From NCBI RefSeq assembly GCF_023913775.1, contig NZ_JAMXAX010000011.1, positions 1 through 64,000 of the forward strand: 64,000 nt of DNA, given 5' to 3'. Positions 31,008-40,560 of the stretch are shown in pieces. The stretch is from Acidovorax facilis. Its GTDB lineage: Bacteria > Pseudomonadota > Gammaproteobacteria > Burkholderiales > Burkholderiaceae_C. The notes under the pieces were generated by a model. It was not told the DNA's origin and ran no database searches. It saw only the letters and a list, made by a program, of their open reading frames with translations. Made by a program: the position numbers and the translations under genes. Each line of letters starts with the position of its first letter. Positions within the stretch are counted from its first letter, which is position 1.

Positions 31008-34000
31008 GTGACCTTGCACATGACCACGCTGGCGGGCGGCAACGCCCTCAGCTCCTTCCGCGCCCAGCAACTTCAACCCGCCCTGGAGGCGATCCACCCC
31101 AAGATCAGCGGCATTGCAGCGCGTTTTGTGCACCTGGTCGCTACCGACGCGGCCCCTACACCCACTGAGCAAGAACGTTTGGCCGCGCTGTTGACCTACG
31201 GCGACCCTTATGCGGGCCCCGAAGACGGCGCCGTGCTCATCGTCACGCCCCGCCAAGGCACGCTGTCGCCCTGGGCCTCCAAGGCCACCGACATCGCCCG
31301 CAACTGCGGCATCGCCATCCGCCGGGTCGAGCGCATCACCGAATACCGCATCAGCCTCAAATCCGGTCTGCTGGGCAAAACCCCTGAGCTGACGGCCGAG
31401 CAGCTGGGCCAGGTGGCCGCCTTGCTGCACGACCGCATGACCGAATCGGTGGTGGCCGACCGCAGCGCCGCCGCCGCGCTGTTCACCGAACTGCAGCCCG
31501 CGCCCATGGAGCATGTGGACGTGCTGGCCGGCGGCCGCGTTGCACTCGAAGCCGCCAACACCCGCTTTGGCCTGGCCCTGGCCGATGATGAAATCGACTA
31601 CCTCGTGACCGCCTTCACGGGCCTCGCGCGCAACCCCACCGACGTGGAGCTGATGATGTTCGCGCAGGCCAACAGCGAACACTGCCGCCACAAGATCTTC
31701 AACGCGCAGTTCACCATCGACGGCGTGGCGCAGGACAAGAGCCTGTTCGGCATGATCCGCAACACGCACCAGCTGGCGCCCCAGCACACGGTGATCGCGT
31801 ATTCGGACAACGCTTCGGTGATGGAAGGCCACCAGGTCGAGCGGTTTGTGGCAAAAATGGGATCTGGCGCTGATCCATCAAGCGCCAATAGCTATCAAAA
31901 GAGTAGTGTTACCCAGCATGTCCTGATGAAGGTGGAAACCCACAACCACCCCACGGCCATCTCGCCCTTCCCCGGCGCATCGACCGGCGCAGGCGGCGAG
32001 ATCCGCGACGAAGGCGCCACAGGCCGGGGCTCCAAGCCCAAGGCGGGCCTCACGGGCTTCACGGTGTCCAAGCTCTGGGGCAGCACAGTGGGCAAGCCCG
32101 AGCACATTGCCAGCCCGTTGCAGATCATGGTTGAAGGCCCCCTGGGCGGCGCGGCGTTCAACAATGAATTCGGCCGGCCCAACCTGAACGGCTACTTCCG
32201 TGAGTACGAGCAAGAAGTCGGCGGCGTGCAGCGCGGCTACCACAAGCCCATCATGATCGCGGGCGGTGTGGGCGTGATCGATGCCGAGCTGACGAAGAAG
32301 ATTGAGTTTCCCGCCGGTTCGCTGCTGATCCAGCTGGGCGGCCCCGGCATGCGCATCGGCATGGGCGGCAGCGCCGCCAGCTCCATGGCCACGGGCACCA
32401 ACGCGGCCGAGCTGGACTTTGACTCGGTGCAGCGCGGCAACCCCGAGATCGAGCGCCGTGCGCAAGAAGTCATCAACCACTGCTGGGCGCAGGGCGCGGC
32501 CAACCCGATCCTCGCCATCCACGACGTGGGTGCAGGCGGCCTCTCGAATGCCTTTCCCGAGCTGACCAACGACGCAGGCCGTGGCGCGCGCTTTGACCTG
32601 CGTGCCGTGCAGCTCGAAGAGTCGGGCATGGCGCCCAAGGAAATCTGGAGCAACGAATCGCAAGAGCGCTACGTGCTGGCCATCGCGCCCGAGTCGCTGG
32701 AACAGTTCAAGGCCTTCTGCGAGCGCGAGCGCTGCCCGTTTGCCGTGATCGGCACGGCCACCGAAGAGCGCCAGCTGGTGCTGCACGACCCTGCTGCCAC
32801 GGCCGACGACCAGAAGCTGCCCGTGGACATGCCCATGAACGTGCTGCTGGGCAAGCCGCCCAAGATGCACCGCGATGTGAAGACGGTGGTGCGCGAATTC
32901 GCACCCATGGCCCTGACCGGCGTGCCGCTGCAAAAAGCCGTGATCGACGTGCTGGCCCACCCCACGGTAGCCTCCAAGCGCTTCCTCATCACCATTGGCG
33001 ACCGCACCGTGGGTGGCCTCAGCCACCGCGACCAGATGGTCGGCCCCTGGCAGGTGCCCGTGGCCGATTGCGCCGTGACCCTGGCCGACTACAAGGGCTT
33101 TGCGGGCGAGGCCATGAGCATGGGCGAGCGCACGCCGCTGGCCGCCATCAACGCGCCGGCTTCAGGCCGCATGGCCGTGGCCGAGGCCATCACCAACCTG
33201 CTGGCCGCGCCCATCGAGCTGCCGCGCGTGAAGCTGTCGGCCAACTGGATGGCCGCGTGTGGCGAGCCCGGCGAAGATGCCGCGCTGTACGAAACCGTGA
33301 AGGCCGTGGGCATGGAGCTGTGCCCTGCGCTGGGCATCAGCATCCCCGTGGGCAAGGACAGCCTGTCCATGCGCACGCAGTGGAGCGAAGGTTCTGAGAA
33401 GAAGAAAGTTACCTCGCCCGTCAGCCTGATCGTGAGCGCATTTGCCTCGCTTGCCGACGTGCGCGGCACGCTCACGCCCCAGCTCAACGCCACCGAGACC
33501 GACACCACGCTGGTGCTGATCGACCTTGGCAAGGGCCAGAACCGCATGGGCGGCAGCATCCTGGGCCAGACGCTGGAGCAAAGCGGCGATGTGGTGCCCG
33601 ATGTGGACGACCCGAAAGACTTGGTCAACCTCGTCAACGCAGTGAACGCACTGCGCGCCAAGGGCCAGATCCTGGCGTACCACGACCGCAGCGACGGTGG
33701 GCTGCTGGCGGCCGCCGCCGAAATGGCCTTTGCGGGCCATGTGGGCGTGGCGCTGAACGTGGACTTGCTGGTCACTGAAGGCGACGGCATCAGCGACAGC
33801 CGCATGGACACGGGCGATGCCAAGAACTGGGCAGGCCAGGTGGGGGCTCGCCGCGAAGAGCTCACGCTGAAAGCCCTGTTCAACGAGGAACTGGGTGTGT
33901 TGCTGCAGGTGCGCACGGCCGAGCGCAACGACGTGATGCAGATCCTGCGCGAGCATGGCCTGTCCAAGTTCAGCCACTTCGTCGGCAAAACGCGTCCTGC

Positions 34001-35015
34001 ATCGTCCGAGATCGACGCAGGCAAGGGCGAGCTGCAGGTCTGGCGCGATGCCAAGGCCGTATTCAGTGCGCCGCTGGCCGACCTGCACCAGGTGTGGGAC
34101 GCGGTGAGCTGGAAGATTTGCCAGCAGCGCGACAACCCCGCCAATGCCGATGCCGAACACGCCGCAGCGGGCGAGCCCACCGACCCCGGCATGCACGTGC
34201 ACCTCACGTTCGACGCCACTGACAACGTGGCGGCGCCGTACCTGAACCTCGCCAAACCCAAGGTCGCCATCCTGCGCGAGCAGGGTGTGAACTCGCACAT
34301 CGAGATGGCCTACACGTTCACGGAAGCAGGCTTTGAGGCCTATGACGTGCACATGACCGACCTGCAGACTGGCCGCGTCAAGCTCGAAGACTTCAAGGGC
34401 GTGGTGGCCTGCGGCGGCTTCAGCTACGGCGACACCTTGGGCGCGGGCATCGGCTGGGCGCGGTCCATCACCTTCAACCCCGTGCTGGCCGCGCAGTTCC
34501 AGGGCTTCTTTGGCCGCCCCGATACGTTTGGCCTGGGTGTTTGCAACGGCTGTCAGATGTTTGCCGAGCTGGCCGACATCATCCCCGGCGCGCAGGACTG
34601 GCCACGCTTCACCACCAACCAGAGCGAGCGTTTCGAAGCCCGCCTTTCGCTGGTGGAAGTGCTCGAATCACCCAGCCTGTTCCTGCAGGGCATGGCCGGC
34701 AGCCGACTGCCGATTGCGGTGGCGCATGGCGAGGGTTATGCCAACTTCAAGTACCGGGGCAACGCCGACAAGGCCATTGCCGCCATGCGCTACGTGGACA
34801 ACCACGGGCACGCGACGGAGCAGTACCCCTTCAACCCCAACGGCAGCGCAGGCGGCCTGACGGCGGTGACCACGGCCGACGGCCGCTTCACGGCCATGAT
34901 GCCGCACCCCGAGCGCGTGTTCCGCAACGTGCAGATGAGCTGGACGAGTGAAGACAAGGCGCAGTACAGCGGCTGGATGCGCATTTGGCGCAACGCGCGC
35001 AAGTGGGTAGGCTGA
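31008..35015 (+). CDS. purL: Phosphoribosylformylglycinamidine synthase (large, fused glutaminase form)
   Basis: A 1335-aa enzyme for the fourth step of purine synthesis (FGAR to FGAM with glutamine and ATP). The N-terminal and two AIRS-related synthetase modules include [21 protein letters not shown]-type sequence (~305-325), and the C-terminal glutaminase (~1040-1335) has Cys in GVCNGCQMF and His/Glu in MPHPERVF. The start is GTG 31008 ([14 protein letters not shown]); ATG 31020 is the alternative. Odd: an in-frame interspersed-repeat copy adds ~19 residues just before the KVETHNHPT loop. A -10-like TAAAAT lies at 30925-30930. Confidence 0.97.
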   Translation: MTLHMTTLAGGNALSSFRAQQLQPALEAIHPKISGIAARFVHLVATDAAPTPTEQERLAALLTYGDPYAGPEDGAVLIVTPRQGTLSPWASKATDIARNCGIAIRRVERITEYRISLKSGLLGKTPELTAEQLGQVAALLHDRMTESVVADRSAAAALFTELQPAPMEHVDVLAGGRVALEAANTRFGLALADDEIDYLVTAFTGLARNPTDVELMMFAQANSEHCRHKIFNAQFTIDGVAQDKSLFGMIRNTHQLAPQHTVIAYSDNASVMEGHQVERFVAKMGSGADPSSANSYQKSSVTQHVLMKVETHNHPTAISPFPGASTGAGGEIRDEGATGRGSKPKAGLTGFTVSKLWGSTVGKPEHIASPLQIMVEGPLGGAAFNNEFGRPNLNGYFREYEQEVGGVQRGYHKPIMIAGGVGVIDAELTKKIEFPAGSLLIQLGGPGMRIGMGGSAASSMATGTNAAELDFDSVQRGNPEIERRAQEVINHCWAQGAANPILAIHDVGAGGLSNAFPELTNDAGRGARFDLRAVQLEESGMAPKEIWSNESQERYVLAIAPESLEQFKAFCERERCPFAVIGTATEERQLVLHDPAATADDQKLPVDMPMNVLLGKPPKMHRDVKTVVREFAPMALTGVPLQKAVIDVLAHPTVASKRFLITIGDRTVGGLSHRDQMVGPWQVPVADCAVTLADYKGFAGEAMSMGERTPLAAINAPASGRMAVAEAITNLLAAPIELPRVKLSANWMAACGEPGEDAALYETVKAVGMELCPALGISIPVGKDSLSMRTQWSEGSEKKKVTSPVSLIVSAFASLADVRGTLTPQLNATETDTTLVLIDLGKGQNRMGGSILGQTLEQSGDVVPDVDDPKDLVNLVNAVNALRAKGQILAYHDRSDGGLLAAAAEMAFAGHVGVALNVDLLVTEGDGISDSRMDTGDAKNWAGQVGARREELTLKALFNEELGVLLQVRTAERNDVMQILREHGLSKFSHFVGKTRPASSEIDAGKGELQVWRDAKAVFSAPLADLHQVWDAVSWKICQQRDNPANADAEHAAAGEPTDPGMHVHLTFDATDNVAAPYLNLAKPKVAILREQGVNSHIEMAYTFTEAGFEAYDVHMTDLQTGRVKLEDFKGVVACGGFSYGDTLGAGIGWARSITFNPVLAAQFQGFFGRPDTFGLGVCNGCQMFAELADIIPGAQDWPRFTTNQSERFEARLSLVEVLESPSLFLQGMAGSRLPIAVAHGEGYANFKYRGNADKAIAAMRYVDNHGHATEQYPFNPNGSAGGLTAVTTADGRFTAMMPHPERVFRNVQMSWTSEDKAQYSGWMRIWRNARKWVG
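31854..31910 (+). repeat. Interspersed repeat copy 8, inside purL
   Basis: Blocks AAATGGGATCTGGCGCTGAT, CATCAAGCGCCAATAGCTAT and AGAGTAGTGTT align with the intergenic copies. The insert encodes [19 protein letters not shown] in frame, replacing the loop directly before the conserved ATP/Mg loop of PurL. Confidence 0.75.
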
Positions 35016-35057
35016 TCCGGCGCTGATCATCTGCACCGCTGCGGCGGTTGTTGCCAA

Positions 35058-35089
35058 AAGGCTGGCCCCTCATGGGGTCGGCCTTTTTT
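35058..35089 (+). terminator. Rho-independent terminator after purL
   Basis: 12-bp stem AAGGCTGGCCCC / GGGGTCGGCCTT (two G-U pairs), TCAT loop, followed by TTTT. It lies 42 bp beyond the purL stop. Confidence 0.9.
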
Positions 35090-35208
35090 CGTGGAGCCAA
35101 CCCTTGAGGAAGGTGGGCGGTGCGGGTGAAAGGCGGCAAGCCAAGGGCTGCTCCGCAACGAGGGCCTGGGCCCCCCTCGGGTGAGGGTGCTCCCGGCGGC
35201 TCAGGGGC

Positions 35209-35892
35209 TTATTCCATCTTGCGTTGGTAGATCAGCAGGCGGCCCTTGTAGGCCGGGCGGTCTTCCAGGGCCGGGTGGTCGAGGCGCTCCTCCACCACCT
35301 CAAACCGGTGCACTGCCATCTGTTTGTGGAAGGTAGGGCGGTTGCCCCGGTTCGGGTCCACGATCCAGATCTGCGCGCCTTGGCCGGCGTGGCGGTCCAG
35401 AAACCTGGCCAGCGAGGCGCGGGCGTCGCGTTCATACAGCACATCGCTGCCCATGATGAGATCGAACTGACCTTGTACCGCGCCTGTTCCCGCGGCGGCG
35501 TCCGCGCCCCACTGGCCCGTGCGGTATTTGAGGGGCGGCAGGCCGTTGAGCCGCAGGTTTTCCAGCAGAAACGTTGGTGCCAGCGGGTGGCAGTCGCTGG
35601 CGGTCACATCCATGCCGCGCCGGTGGCACACCAGGCTTGCCAGGCCCAGGCCACAGCCAATCTCCAGCACGCGCTCGCCGGTCAGCAAAGGGCGGCTGGC
35701 CATGCGTTGTGCCAACTGTGCCCCCGATGGCCAAAGCAGGCCGAACAGGGGCCACGCGGCCGACGATATGCCAAGCGCCTCGGCGGCTCCCAGTGGATCA
35801 GAGAACTGTTGCTTGTCGAGCAATGATCGAATGATCAGGTCGGCTGCGCCAGTGATGGCGATGTCTTCGTGTTTGGTGAGGTAGCCGGGCAT
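35209..35892 (-). CDS. Class I SAM-dependent methyltransferase (lysine methyltransferase-like)
   Basis: A 227-aa protein from the ATG at 35892 (MPGYLTKHEDIAI). The SAM-binding motif I is VLEIGCGLGLASL, followed by an acidic strand end ASDCHPLA and FDLIMGSDVLYE, the latter resembling the METTL21/FAM86-type protein-lysine methyltransferase motif. It therefore probably methylates a protein, but the substrate is unknown. The frame is open to 36129, but the extra N-terminal stretch is low quality and has no ribosome site. It is convergent with purL. Confidence 0.78.
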   Translation of the reverse strand: MPGYLTKHEDIAITGAADLIIRSLLDKQQFSDPLGAAEALGISSAAWPLFGLLWPSGAQLAQRMASRPLLTGERVLEIGCGLGLASLVCHRRGMDVTASDCHPLAPTFLLENLRLNGLPPLKYRTGQWGADAAAGTGAVQGQFDLIMGSDVLYERDARASLARFLDRHAGQGAQIWIVDPNRGNRPTFHKQMAVHRFEVVEERLDHPALEDRPAYKGRLLIYQRKME

Positions 35893-36168
35893 GGCTTGGG
35901 CATGAAGCCCGAATAAGAGCACATGCTCCAGGACCCCAGAGGTGATGGGTGAGGGCGCGAGTATGCGCTTTGTGCGGGGCGGCATTCGCGCCATCCATCG
36001 CTGTGCGGAGCAAGGGGCGGCCCACCAGTGGGAAACAGGTCGTGCAAGGGCCGCCCAGATCGAGGGGTCTGTGCCGCGCGGCGCCGTTGGCCTGGGCGTT
36101 GCTATAGTCCGGCGCACGCATGGCGGCATGCCCGCCGATTTTGTACAGACTTATTTCAAGGATTCCCC

Positions 36169-37155
36169 ATGGCCACTGGCAGCCTGCTTGCCCTGTTGGA
36201 CGATATCGCCACCATCCTCGACGACGTGGCCCTCATGACCAAGGTGGCGGCCAAGAAGAGCGCTGCCATGGCCGATGACGTGTCGGTCATGACCAAGGTG
36301 GCCGCCCAGAAGACGGCGGGTGTGCTGGGGGATGACCTGGCACTCAATGCCCAGCAGGTCACCGGGGTGCGGGCCGAGCGCGAAATCCCCGTGGTCTGGG
36401 CCGTGGCCAAGGGCTCGATGATCAACAAGGTCATCCTGGTGCCTGCAGCGCTGCTGATCAGCGCGTTTGCTCCCTGGGCGGTCACGCCTTTGTTGATGGT
36501 GGGGGGCGCATTTTTGTGTTTTGAGGGCTTTGAAAAAGTGGCTCACAAGCTGCTGCATGCCCAGCACCAGGATGAGGCCGAGCACGAAAGCCATGCCAAG
36601 GCCAATGCGAACCCGGCGGTGGACCTGGTGGCCTTTGAGAAGGACAAGATCAAGGGCGCGGTGCGCACCGACTTCATCCTCTCGGCCGAAATCATTGCGA
36701 TCACGCTGGGCACCGTGGCCTCTGCGCCTTTTGTTCAGCAGTTGACCGTGCTGTCGGGCATTGCGGTCATCATGACCATCGGTGTGTATGGCCTGGTGGC
36801 GGGCATCGTCAAGCTCGATGACCTGGGCCTGTGGCTCAACAACAAGGCCAGCAGCGCGGCCCGTGCCGTGGGGGCAGGCATCCTGCGCGCTGCTCCCTGG
36901 CTCATGAAGGGCCTGTCTATTGCTGGCACGGCGGCGATGTTTTTGGTGGGCGGTGGCATCCTGGTGCATGGCGTTCCGGTGCTGCACCATGCTGTGGAGG
37001 GCGCAGCTGCCGCAGCAGGCCAATGGCCGACGGGCGGGTTGTGGAAGGTGGTGGTGGAGAACCTGCTCAACGCGGTGGTGGGCATCGTGGCCGGGGGGCT
37101 GGTGCTGGCCGGTGTCACGCTGGTGCAGCGCCTGCGCGGCAAGTCCACAGCGTGA
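36169..37155 (+). CDS. DUF808 family membrane protein (YedI-like)
   Basis: A 328-aa inner-membrane protein. The amphipathic N-terminus repeats a DDVxxMTKVAAxK pattern ([28 protein letters not shown], residues ~17-46), the DUF808 hallmark, followed by about six hydrophobic helices. E. coli YedI is the named relative; function unknown. ATG 36169 is chosen from the conserved start [15 protein letters not shown] -10-like TATAGT lies at 36103-36108, but no matching -35 is seen. The 275-bp gap to the methyltransferase holds nothing else recognised. Confidence 0.87.
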   Translation: MATGSLLALLDDIATILDDVALMTKVAAKKSAAMADDVSVMTKVAAQKTAGVLGDDLALNAQQVTGVRAEREIPVVWAVAKGSMINKVILVPAALLISAFAPWAVTPLLMVGGAFLCFEGFEKVAHKLLHAQHQDEAEHESHAKANANPAVDLVAFEKDKIKGAVRTDFILSAEIIAITLGTVASAPFVQQLTVLSGIAVIMTIGVYGLVAGIVKLDDLGLWLNNKASSAARAVGAGILRAAPWLMKGLSIAGTAAMFLVGGGILVHGVPVLHHAVEGAAAAAGQWPTGGLWKVVVENLLNAVVGIVAGGLVLAGVTLVQRLRGKSTA

Positions 37156-37168
37156 GAATGGGTATGCC

Positions 37169-37182
37169 TTGATCTAGGTCTA
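37169..37182. promoter_or_regulatory. Degenerate FNR-type box upstream of ompW
   Basis: TTGATCTAGGTCTA matches 8 of 10 informative positions of the FNR consensus TTGAT-N4-ATCAA, with a perfect left half. OmpW is under oxygen control by FNR in enterobacteria. The site lies ~105 bp from the ompW start. Suggestive only. Confidence 0.35.
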
Positions 37183-37285
37183 AGGGTTAGTACGGAGGTC
37201 TTGAGATAGGGCAAGGTTGGCGGGTGGATGCAGCGGTTCAATACATGCACGGGGGTCGTCCCCGTCCAACCGATGCGAAATCACC

Positions 37286-37876
37286 ATGAAAAAAACTCTG
37301 CTGGCTGTAGCCGCTCTGTGTGTTCTGTCTTCTGGCGCTGCGCTGGCGCAACAAGCAGAAGGCCCCTGGATGGTCCGCGCGCGCGTTGTCAACCTTGACA
37401 GCGCCAACAAGGACAGCACGCCGCTGGGCCTGACGGTCAACGACAAGACCATCCCTGAAGTAGACATCACCTACTTCTTCAACAAGAACATCGCCGCCGA
37501 GCTGATCCTCACCGTCCCCCAGAAGCACACCCTGCGTGCGGGCGGCGCTGCCATTGGCACGCTCAAGCACCTGCCTCCCACGCTCACTGTGCAATACCAC
37601 TTTGACGTAGCCGGCTTTAAGCCCTACGTGGGTGCGGGCCTGAACTACACGCGCTTCTCCGGCGTGCACCTGCCCGCTGGTGTGGACATTGACCGCAACA
37701 GCTTTGGCCCCGCCTTGCAAGCCGGTGTGGACATTCCGCTGTCCAAGAACCTGTACCTGAATTTCGACGTGAAGAAGGTCTACATCAAGACCGACGTGAG
37801 CGCGGGCGGTGCCAAGCTGGGCACCTTCAAGGTGGACCCCGTTCTGGTGGGCGTGGGTCTGGGCTGGCGCTTCTAG
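37286..37876 (+). CDS. ompW: OmpW family outer-membrane protein
   Basis: A 196-aa protein with signal peptide (residues 1-21, ending GAALAQQ) and an eight-strand beta-barrel pattern. Family features are GPWMVRARVVNLD at the mature N-terminus, KTIPEVDITYFFNKNIAAELILTVPQKH and the terminal GLGWRF, whose final Phe is the outer-membrane sorting signal. OmpW forms a narrow hydrophobic channel for small non-polar compounds. A palindromic repeat and then a terminator follow. Confidence 0.92.
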   Translation: MKKTLLAVAALCVLSSGAALAQQAEGPWMVRARVVNLDSANKDSTPLGLTVNDKTIPEVDITYFFNKNIAAELILTVPQKHTLRAGGAAIGTLKHLPPTLTVQYHFDVAGFKPYVGAGLNYTRFSGVHLPAGVDIDRNSFGPALQAGVDIPLSKNLYLNFDVKKVYIKTDVSAGGAKLGTFKVDPVLVGVGLGWRF

Positions 37877-37878
37877 TG

Positions 37879-38031
37879 TGGTGTTGCAGGCTGGACGGCA
37901 CATTAAAACCGATGGATTTTTGGTCAGGGCAAGGCGCAAACCACAGCGATACCAGTAGGTATCGCGAGGATTTGCAACGCAGCCCTGGCCGAAAAGACGC
38001 GGTTTTAAGTGCCGGATAGCGTGCAACACCA
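37879..38031. repeat. 153-bp palindromic repeat element (MITE/REP-like)
   Basis: A long imperfect inverted repeat centred at ~37955. Ends TGGTGTTGC / GCAACACCA are perfect; internal matching blocks include TTAAAACCG/CGGTTTTAA and GGCAAGGC/GCAGCCCTGGCC-type arms, and the centre is GCGATACC-AGTA-GGTATCGC. It starts two bases after the ompW stop codon and lies between ompW and its terminator (38094). No coding capacity is seen. The layout suggests a mobilised non-autonomous element or a large RNA hairpin. Confidence 0.7.
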
Positions 38032-38093
38032 TACGAGGGAGGCTGGGGTCAAGGCTGGCCCTGCATTCCTGGCAGCAAGAGTTCTCCAAGGTT

Positions 38094-38127
38094 AAAAGGG
38101 CTGGCGCCTGCGCCAGCCCTTTTTTTT
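38094..38127 (+). terminator. Rho-independent terminator of the ompW unit
   Basis: Stem AAAAGGGCTGGC / GCCAGCCCTTTT with a short GC-rich loop and eight T's. The 218-bp distance from the ompW stop is mostly taken by the palindromic element. The rest of the gap (38128-38279) holds nothing identified. Confidence 0.9.
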
Positions 38128-38279
38128 CGGGGTGCGGAAATGGCCTACACACAGTTGCAGGCGAGGCGACGCACAATGGCGTGAGGGAGCGTGTGGGGCC
38201 TGCCGCGGTGCGTGCGCCCCAGGTGCCTCTGCTTTTTGACCACCCGGCGGCGCTGCCGCACCGAACGTCTCACTGACCC

Positions 38280-39197
38280 ATGCTCCTGCCTCGCTACTCC
38301 GACATCACGCACGGGCTGACCCAGCGGCCCGCACGCATCTCCCCCAAGTATTTTTACGACCAGCACGGCTCGCAGCTGTTTGAGGCCATCACGCGCCTGC
38401 CGGAGTACTACCCCACGCGCACCGAGATGGCCCTGATGCAGACGCACGCGGACAGCATTGCAGGCACGGTGGGCCCGGGGCGTACCCTCATCGAACTGGG
38501 CGCAGGCAATTGCCAGAAGGCCCGCACCCTGTGCCGCCTGGTGCAGCCGGCGTGTTTTGTGGGTGTGGACATTTCAGCGGATTTTCTGGAACAGGCGGTG
38601 CAGGGGCTGCGCGACGACTTCCCCGCACTGGATGCCCGCGCACTGGCGGGTGACATGACCCTGGGGGTGGCACTGCCGGACGACATTCCCCGCACCGGCC
38701 GGCTGGTGTTCTACCCGGGATCTTCCATCGGCAACTTCGATCCTCCGCACGCCCTGGAGCTGCTGGGCCACATGCGCGAGCTTGTGGATGACGATGGCGG
38801 CCTGCTCATCGGCATCGATCTGCCCAAGGACGTGGCCGTGCTGGAGGCGGCCTACGACGATGCGGCGGGCGTGACGGCCGAGTTCAATCGCAACGTGCTG
38901 CGCCACGTGAACCGCCTGATCGGCAGCGACTTCGATGTGGGGCAGTGGCAGCACCGTGCGTTCTTTAACCCCGAGGCGTCGCGCATTGAAATGCACCTGG
39001 AGGCGACATCCGATACCGAGGTGTGCTGGCCCGGCGGCGGCCGCAGGTTTGAGCAGGGCGAGCGCATTCACACCGAGAACAGCTACAAATACCCCTTGCC
39101 CGTGTTCACCGACATGCTGGCCCGCGCTGGTTTTGCACAGGCCCAGGCGTGGACGGACGAGCGCGGCTGGTTTGCGGTGGTGCACGCGCGTCCCTGA
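38280..39197 (+). CDS. egtD: L-histidine N-alpha-methyltransferase (ergothioneine synthesis)
   Basis: A 305-aa SAM enzyme that trimethylates histidine to hercynine. The N-terminus has RISPKYFYDQHGSQLFEAITRLPEYYPTRTE spread over residues ~18-48, the EgtD/DUF2260 hallmark; SAM motif LIELGAGNCQKAR (~70-82); YPGSSIGNFDP; and a C-terminal MHLEATSD and ENSYKY. It lies 12 bp ahead of egtB, so the two form an operon. Start ATG 38280 is the first in the conserved region; no strong ribosome site. Confidence 0.93.
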   Translation: MLLPRYSDITHGLTQRPARISPKYFYDQHGSQLFEAITRLPEYYPTRTEMALMQTHADSIAGTVGPGRTLIELGAGNCQKARTLCRLVQPACFVGVDISADFLEQAVQGLRDDFPALDARALAGDMTLGVALPDDIPRTGRLVFYPGSSIGNFDPPHALELLGHMRELVDDDGGLLIGIDLPKDVAVLEAAYDDAAGVTAEFNRNVLRHVNRLIGSDFDVGQWQHRAFFNPEASRIEMHLEATSDTEVCWPGGGRRFEQGERIHTENSYKYPLPVFTDMLARAGFAQAQAWTDERGWFAVVHARP

Positions 39198-39209
39198 TCA
39201 GTGGCTGCA

Positions 39210-40406
39210 ATGACCATGGCATCCAACACACTGCAGTCCCGCTACACCGCCGTGCGCGGCCGCTCGGTGGCACTGGCGGCGCCCCTGTCGCCCGAGGACT
39301 GCAGCGCGCAGTCCATGCCGGACGCCAGCCCCACCAAATGGCACCTGGCGCACACCACCTGGTTTTTTGAAACCTTCGTGCTCGAAGCACACGAGCCCGG
39401 GTTTGCGCCGTTTGCGCCCGCGTTCCGAGTGCTTTTCAACTCTTACTACAACGGTGTGGGGGCCAAGCACCCGCGCCCGCAGAGGGGGCTGCTTACGCGC
39501 CCCGCGCTCCATGAAGTGCTGGCCTACCGGGCCGACGTGGATGCCCGCATGGCGCGCCTGTTGTCTACCGTGGCGCACGGTGCCGCTTTGTGCGCATTGA
39601 TCGAACTGGGCCTGCAGCATGAGCAGCAGCATCAGGAGCTGATGCTTACCGACATCCTGCACCTGCTGTCGTGCAACCCGCTGTTCCCTGTCTATGCGGC
39701 GGCTTGCGATGTGGTGCCACCGCCCGTGGCTGCAACTTTGACGTGGCATTCTTTCGACGGAGGGCTCATCGAAATCGGCCATAAAGGCGAAGGCTTTGCG
39801 TTTGACAACGAAGGCCCACGCCATCGCACGTACCTGCACCCTTACGCACTGGCCTCGCGCCTTGTTACCCAGGCTGAATTTGCGGCCTTTGTGGAGGGCG
39901 GGGGCTACCAGAACCCCATGCTCTGGCTGGCGGAAGGTTGGGATTGGCGGGCAGCACAGGGTCTGAATCACCCGCTGTATTGGCACCGCGTGGAAGGCGA
40001 GTGGTACTGCTTCACGTTGGCCGGCCTGCAGCCGCTGGAGGGCGACCAAACGGTGGTGCATCTGTCGTACTACGAAGCCGATGCCTACGCGCGCTGGGCG
40101 GGAGCCCGCCTGCCCACCGAGGCCGAATGGGAGCACGCGGCCGCGCAGGGTGCCGACCCCGTGGCGCAGCTCTTTGGCGTCGCCTGGCAATGGACACAGT
40201 CGAGCTACGCCCCGTATCCCGGCTTTCGGGTGGCGGCAGGTGCCGTGGGCGAATACAACGGCAAGTTCATGGTGAATCAGTACGTGCTGCGGGGCTCGTC
40301 CTGCGCTACGCCACCGGGGCATGCGCGGCTGACCTACCGCAACTTCTTCCCGGCCACCGCGCGCTGGCAGTTCACGGGCATCCGGCTGGCACGCGACCTG
40401 GGTTGA
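39210..40406 (+). CDS. egtB: Ergothioneine biosynthesis sulfoxide synthase EgtB
   Basis: A 398-aa iron enzyme joining hercynine with a thiol donor (gamma-Glu-Cys or Cys) using O2. The N-terminal DinB-like domain carries the iron ligands HxxxHxE in LQHEQQHQELM (~135) plus His in WHLAHTTWFF (~45), and the C-terminal formylglycine-generating-enzyme-like domain includes LPTEAEWEHAA and RLTYRNFFPATARW. Start choices are GTG 39201, ATG 39210 and ATG 39216. It follows egtD directly. The usual partners egtA, egtC and egtE are not in the window. Confidence 0.93.
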   Translation: MTMASNTLQSRYTAVRGRSVALAAPLSPEDCSAQSMPDASPTKWHLAHTTWFFETFVLEAHEPGFAPFAPAFRVLFNSYYNGVGAKHPRPQRGLLTRPALHEVLAYRADVDARMARLLSTVAHGAALCALIELGLQHEQQHQELMLTDILHLLSCNPLFPVYAAACDVVPPPVAATLTWHSFDGGLIEIGHKGEGFAFDNEGPRHRTYLHPYALASRLVTQAEFAAFVEGGGYQNPMLWLAEGWDWRAAQGLNHPLYWHRVEGEWYCFTLAGLQPLEGDQTVVHLSYYEADAYARWAGARLPTEAEWEHAAAQGADPVAQLFGVAWQWTQSSYAPYPGFRVAAGAVGEYNGKFMVNQYVLRGSSCATPPGHARLTYRNFFPATARWQFTGIRLARDLG

Positions 40407-40560
40407 TACCGGGCTCTGCCGTCCCGAAGACTGCCGTAGGCACCGGCGAACCACACTTTTTTGGTGGGGTAGGGCTCTCCTACAATCGCGCTCGCTCGCC
40501 CTGCCGGCGCAGCCACGGCGCGCCTTGCCTACCAATCCCCTTTTGATCCGTGAGACTCCC

